Below are positions 31,701-33,510 of a stretch of 33,510 bases of DNA, piece by piece; within the stretch, counting starts at the first letter, position 1, and the number at the start of each line of letters is the position of its first letter. The DNA is from Candidatus Latescibacterota bacterium (GTDB taxonomy: Bacteria > Latescibacterota > UBA2968 > UBA8231). Position numbers and translations under genes: made by a program. The stretch covers positions 1-33,510 of the forward strand of contig JADZBP010000111.1 in NCBI GenBank assembly GCA_020852055.1, in the 5' to 3' direction. Below the pieces are notes generated by a model that saw only the letters and a list, made by a program, of their open reading frames with translations, searched no databases and was not told the origin of the DNA.

Positions 31701-33387
31701 CAGTGGCGACGGGGGCCATACCTGGCAGGGCATCGAGCAGGGGCAGGTGATTCGCGGCCTTAGCCCGGACCCGCGAGACCCTAACGCCTTGTACGGAGCA
31801 GGGGTCAGCAAGGTGCTGTACAGCCCGGACCTGGGGCGCACCTGGCAGGAGTTGGGAGGCGTAACGGGTGGTATCGACGGAATCCAGGTGCATACCAGGG
31901 TGCCGGAGGTGATTTATGCCTGGGGCGGGAGCAAGCTCTGGGTTTCGCGCGACAGCGGCAGGACCTGGAAGATGACCGGGCTGCCGGGTGGCGTGAAACA
32001 AGTGGCCCTCAACCCCGATGATCCGAGCCAGCTTTTTCTCGTCCTGATCCTGAACAAGAAGAGCACCCTTTGGCGGTGCTGGGACTTTGGCGAAAGCCAG
32101 GCGCAGGTGGAGATCCATCAGGAGGACACCCCGGCAGGCGGCATGGCTTTTACCCCCACGGGCCAGCCCTTTGTCGCCTCACTTCAGGAAGGCGCTCCGG
32201 GATTTTTCACGCGCACAAATGATGGGCGCTTCTGGGAATGGCAGGAAAGCCCGGCGTTGTACGGCGTATCTATTGGAAGCACGCCTTCTTTCTTCGAGAT
32301 GTTGTACATCGACCCGCTACAACCGCAGGTCATGATTGCCCACTATGCCCTGGGCCTGAATCAGTTCGCGCGCAGCGCGGACGGGGGCAGGACCTGGGAG
32401 CGGATGAAAGTAGGGCTGGGATCGGGGTGGGGATATGGAGGGGCTAGGTATGTGCCCAAGGTTGTCGGCAGACCCCATTCCCCGGGGGTCTACTTCCTGG
32501 TTAGCCGGATCGACGCTTCCCTCCAGCGCAGTATCGATTTTGGCGAGACCTGGGAGCAAGCGGGAAGGTTGCCGGTAGAGAACACCATCTCCACTCCGGG
32601 CCTGGTGATTGATCCGCTGAACGACGAGACCTTCTATGCTGCCGCCAACGAAAACACCTAGTTCAGCGAGGACGCCGGCCAGCACTGGACCGAGATAGGT
32701 CCGGTCCACCAGGGAGAGATGATCCTGGAGATGGCGTTTCACCCTGAGGATCTGGTGAGTCTGTACGCCGTCACTGCCGGGGGGATCTACCTCTCAGAGG
32801 ACCGCGCCCGGACCTGGGAACCGGTTTTCAGACCCCAGGGTCTGCTCTGGTCCAGCGCCCAGTTGCGTTTCGATCCCCATAACCCACACCACCTCTACCT
32901 GGTGACCAGCCGCGCACTGTACGAGAGCGGCGACGCTGGACGGACCTGGGGGGATGTAGGGCAGCAGTTCGAGGGATATCCCTGGTTCAACGACCTGGCT
33001 TTCGACCCCTTCGACCCCTCGGCAGTCTACGTGACTACCACCTGGGGGGTCTACAGGTTGGACCGCACCCCGGCAGTGACCGCAGTGGAGGAAACCGTCG
33101 TCGTTCCGGTTGCCTTCTCCCTCCAACCCAACTACCCCAACCCCTTCAACCCCAGTACCACGATCCGCTTCAGCCTGCCCCAGGCCGGCGAGGTGGAGTT
33201 GTCCGTTTACAACCTGATGGGGCAACGAGTGGCCACGCTGGTGTATGGGGTGCAGGAAGCCGGCGCCCATCTGCTGCAGTGGGACGGGTGGGATGAACAG
33301 GGAAGGGAACTGGCCAGCGGGGTGTATTTCTATCGGCTACAAGTCGGCGGGCGGGTGGAGACGCGGAAGCTATTGTTGTTGCGTTAG
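28720..33387 (+). pseudogene. Second M6-type metalloprotease gene, interrupted by two in-frame TAG codons
   Basis: One continuous frame of 1,556 codons runs from ATG 28720 to TAG 33387, broken only by TAG at 29137-29139 (codon 140) and 32659-32661 (codon 1314). There is no frameshift. The product would have the same plan as the first copy: signal peptide MLYLLFLSFLWLTTPVLA, catalytic HEYGH with its first His at codon 235 (identical position to copy 1), Ig-like region, Asp-box repeats (SEDSGQTW, SSDGGRRW, SGDGGHTW, SRDSGRTW, SADGGRTW) and the T9SS sorting domain ending RKLLLLR. Codon 140 is CAG (Gln140) in copy 1, and codon 1314 aligns with TGG (Trp1294). Without read-through only 139 residues, lacking the active site, would be made. 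The pieces 29140-32658 and 32662-33387 remain fully open. It is either a young pseudogene, a suppressed/recoded gene, or sequence error. Confidence 0.8.
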
Positions 33388-33402
33388 CGGGAGGAGTTAC
33401 CC

Positions 33403-33510
33403 TTACAGCGCGTCCCAGGTTGCTCGCGGGACATCTGCTTCTCTGAGGATCTGGTTCAGCAGGTGGGGGCCGATGTCGCTTTGGTGGGGATTGGGAATCC
33501 GCACGCGCAG
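33403..33510 (-). CDS. HicA-like toxin, C-terminal part (runs off the window)
   Basis: The minus strand from the right edge reads LRVRIPNPHQSDIGPHLLNQILREADVPRATWDAL and stops at TAA (33405-33403). The pattern (R)V.IP....(D)IG..LL..ILR.A.(V/I).R..(W/F) is the C-terminus of the HicA/YcfA double-stranded-RNA-binding-like mRNA interferase family. Thirty-five residues are visible, about half the protein. Its partner antitoxin is not in view. It converges on the interrupted protease gene with a 15-base gap. Confidence 0.75.
   Translation of the reverse strand: MRVRIPNPHQSDIGPHLLNQILREADVPRATWDAL

Noticed and set aside
28720..33387. Genome-wide recoding of TAG as an explanation of the two amber codons
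   Set aside because: TAG is an ordinary stop here: intact genes ending at 1227, 2100, 3177, 12011, 15185, 23032 and 27829, and the minus-strand gene ending at 7415, all use it, mostly with the next gene or a terminator close behind. Only gene-specific read-through or suppression remains possible.

Overview
This is a GC-rich (roughly two-thirds G+C by eye), gene-dense bacterial window. The best clues to the host are two giant secreted M6-type metalloproteases whose C-termini carry the PNYPNPFNPST.. / GVYFYRL...KLLLLR sorting domain of the type IX secretion system. Surface-repeat proteins of the LA_2272 type and an accessory oxidoreductase set (phytanoyl-CoA dioxygenase, luciferase-like monooxygenase, amidohydrolase, sugar-phosphate isomerase, Gfo/Idh/MocA) also occur. 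Together these suggest an uncultured member of the FCB superphylum (Latescibacterota/KSB1-like). This is an inference; there is no rRNA or tRNA here to settle it.

Layout. 1-1230: the end of a probable TolC-like gene, then a 16-residue-repeat surface protein. 1345-4113 (+): a tightly coupled three-gene oxidative/hydrolytic operon (PhyH, LLM flavin monooxygenase, amidohydrolase). 4197-8758 (-): a converging set with a YgbA-like small Cys-rich protein, a sugar-phosphate isomerase/epimerase, an unknown exported protein, a cysteine hydrolase and an unknown TIM-barrel-like protein. 8801-11449 (-): a perfect terminator, a duplicated Spy/CpxP-type (LTXXQ) protein, a CBM9-like secreted protein and exodeoxyribonuclease III.

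11605-16953 (+) is the most interesting block. A textbook sigma-54 (-24/-12) promoter, with an inverted repeat about 130 bp upstream, precedes a 63-residue secreted peptide of unknown function. Directly behind it come a hybrid histidine kinase (CBM9-like periplasmic sensor, 7TM, HisKA, HATPase, two receivers), a stand-alone receiver and an NtrC-family sigma-54 activator with an intact GAFTGA motif. Sensor, activator, candidate activator site, sigma-54 promoter and a small exported product therefore sit together, which looks like a self-contained and possibly undescribed signalling module.

16968-17231 (-): a probable structured RNA with its own promoter-like sequence and intrinsic terminator. 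It contains a 17-nt stretch able to pair with the whole 16S rRNA 3' tail, a nine-codon ORF and two mutually exclusive stems. 17252-20806 (+): tetrapyrrole genes hemY, hemA and a hemX/ccsA-like gene. 20900-23032 (+): ppnP, a Gfo/Idh/MocA oxidoreductase and an overlapping unknown gene.

23139-33510: two paralogous 1.5-kilocodon M6 proteases in direct orientation, each behind the same 30-bp upstream box, separated by a higBA toxin-antitoxin pair. The first copy is intact. The second keeps its frame for 1,556 codons but contains two in-frame TAG codons, at positions that are Gln and Trp in the first copy. A partial HicA-like toxin gene runs off the right edge on the minus strand.
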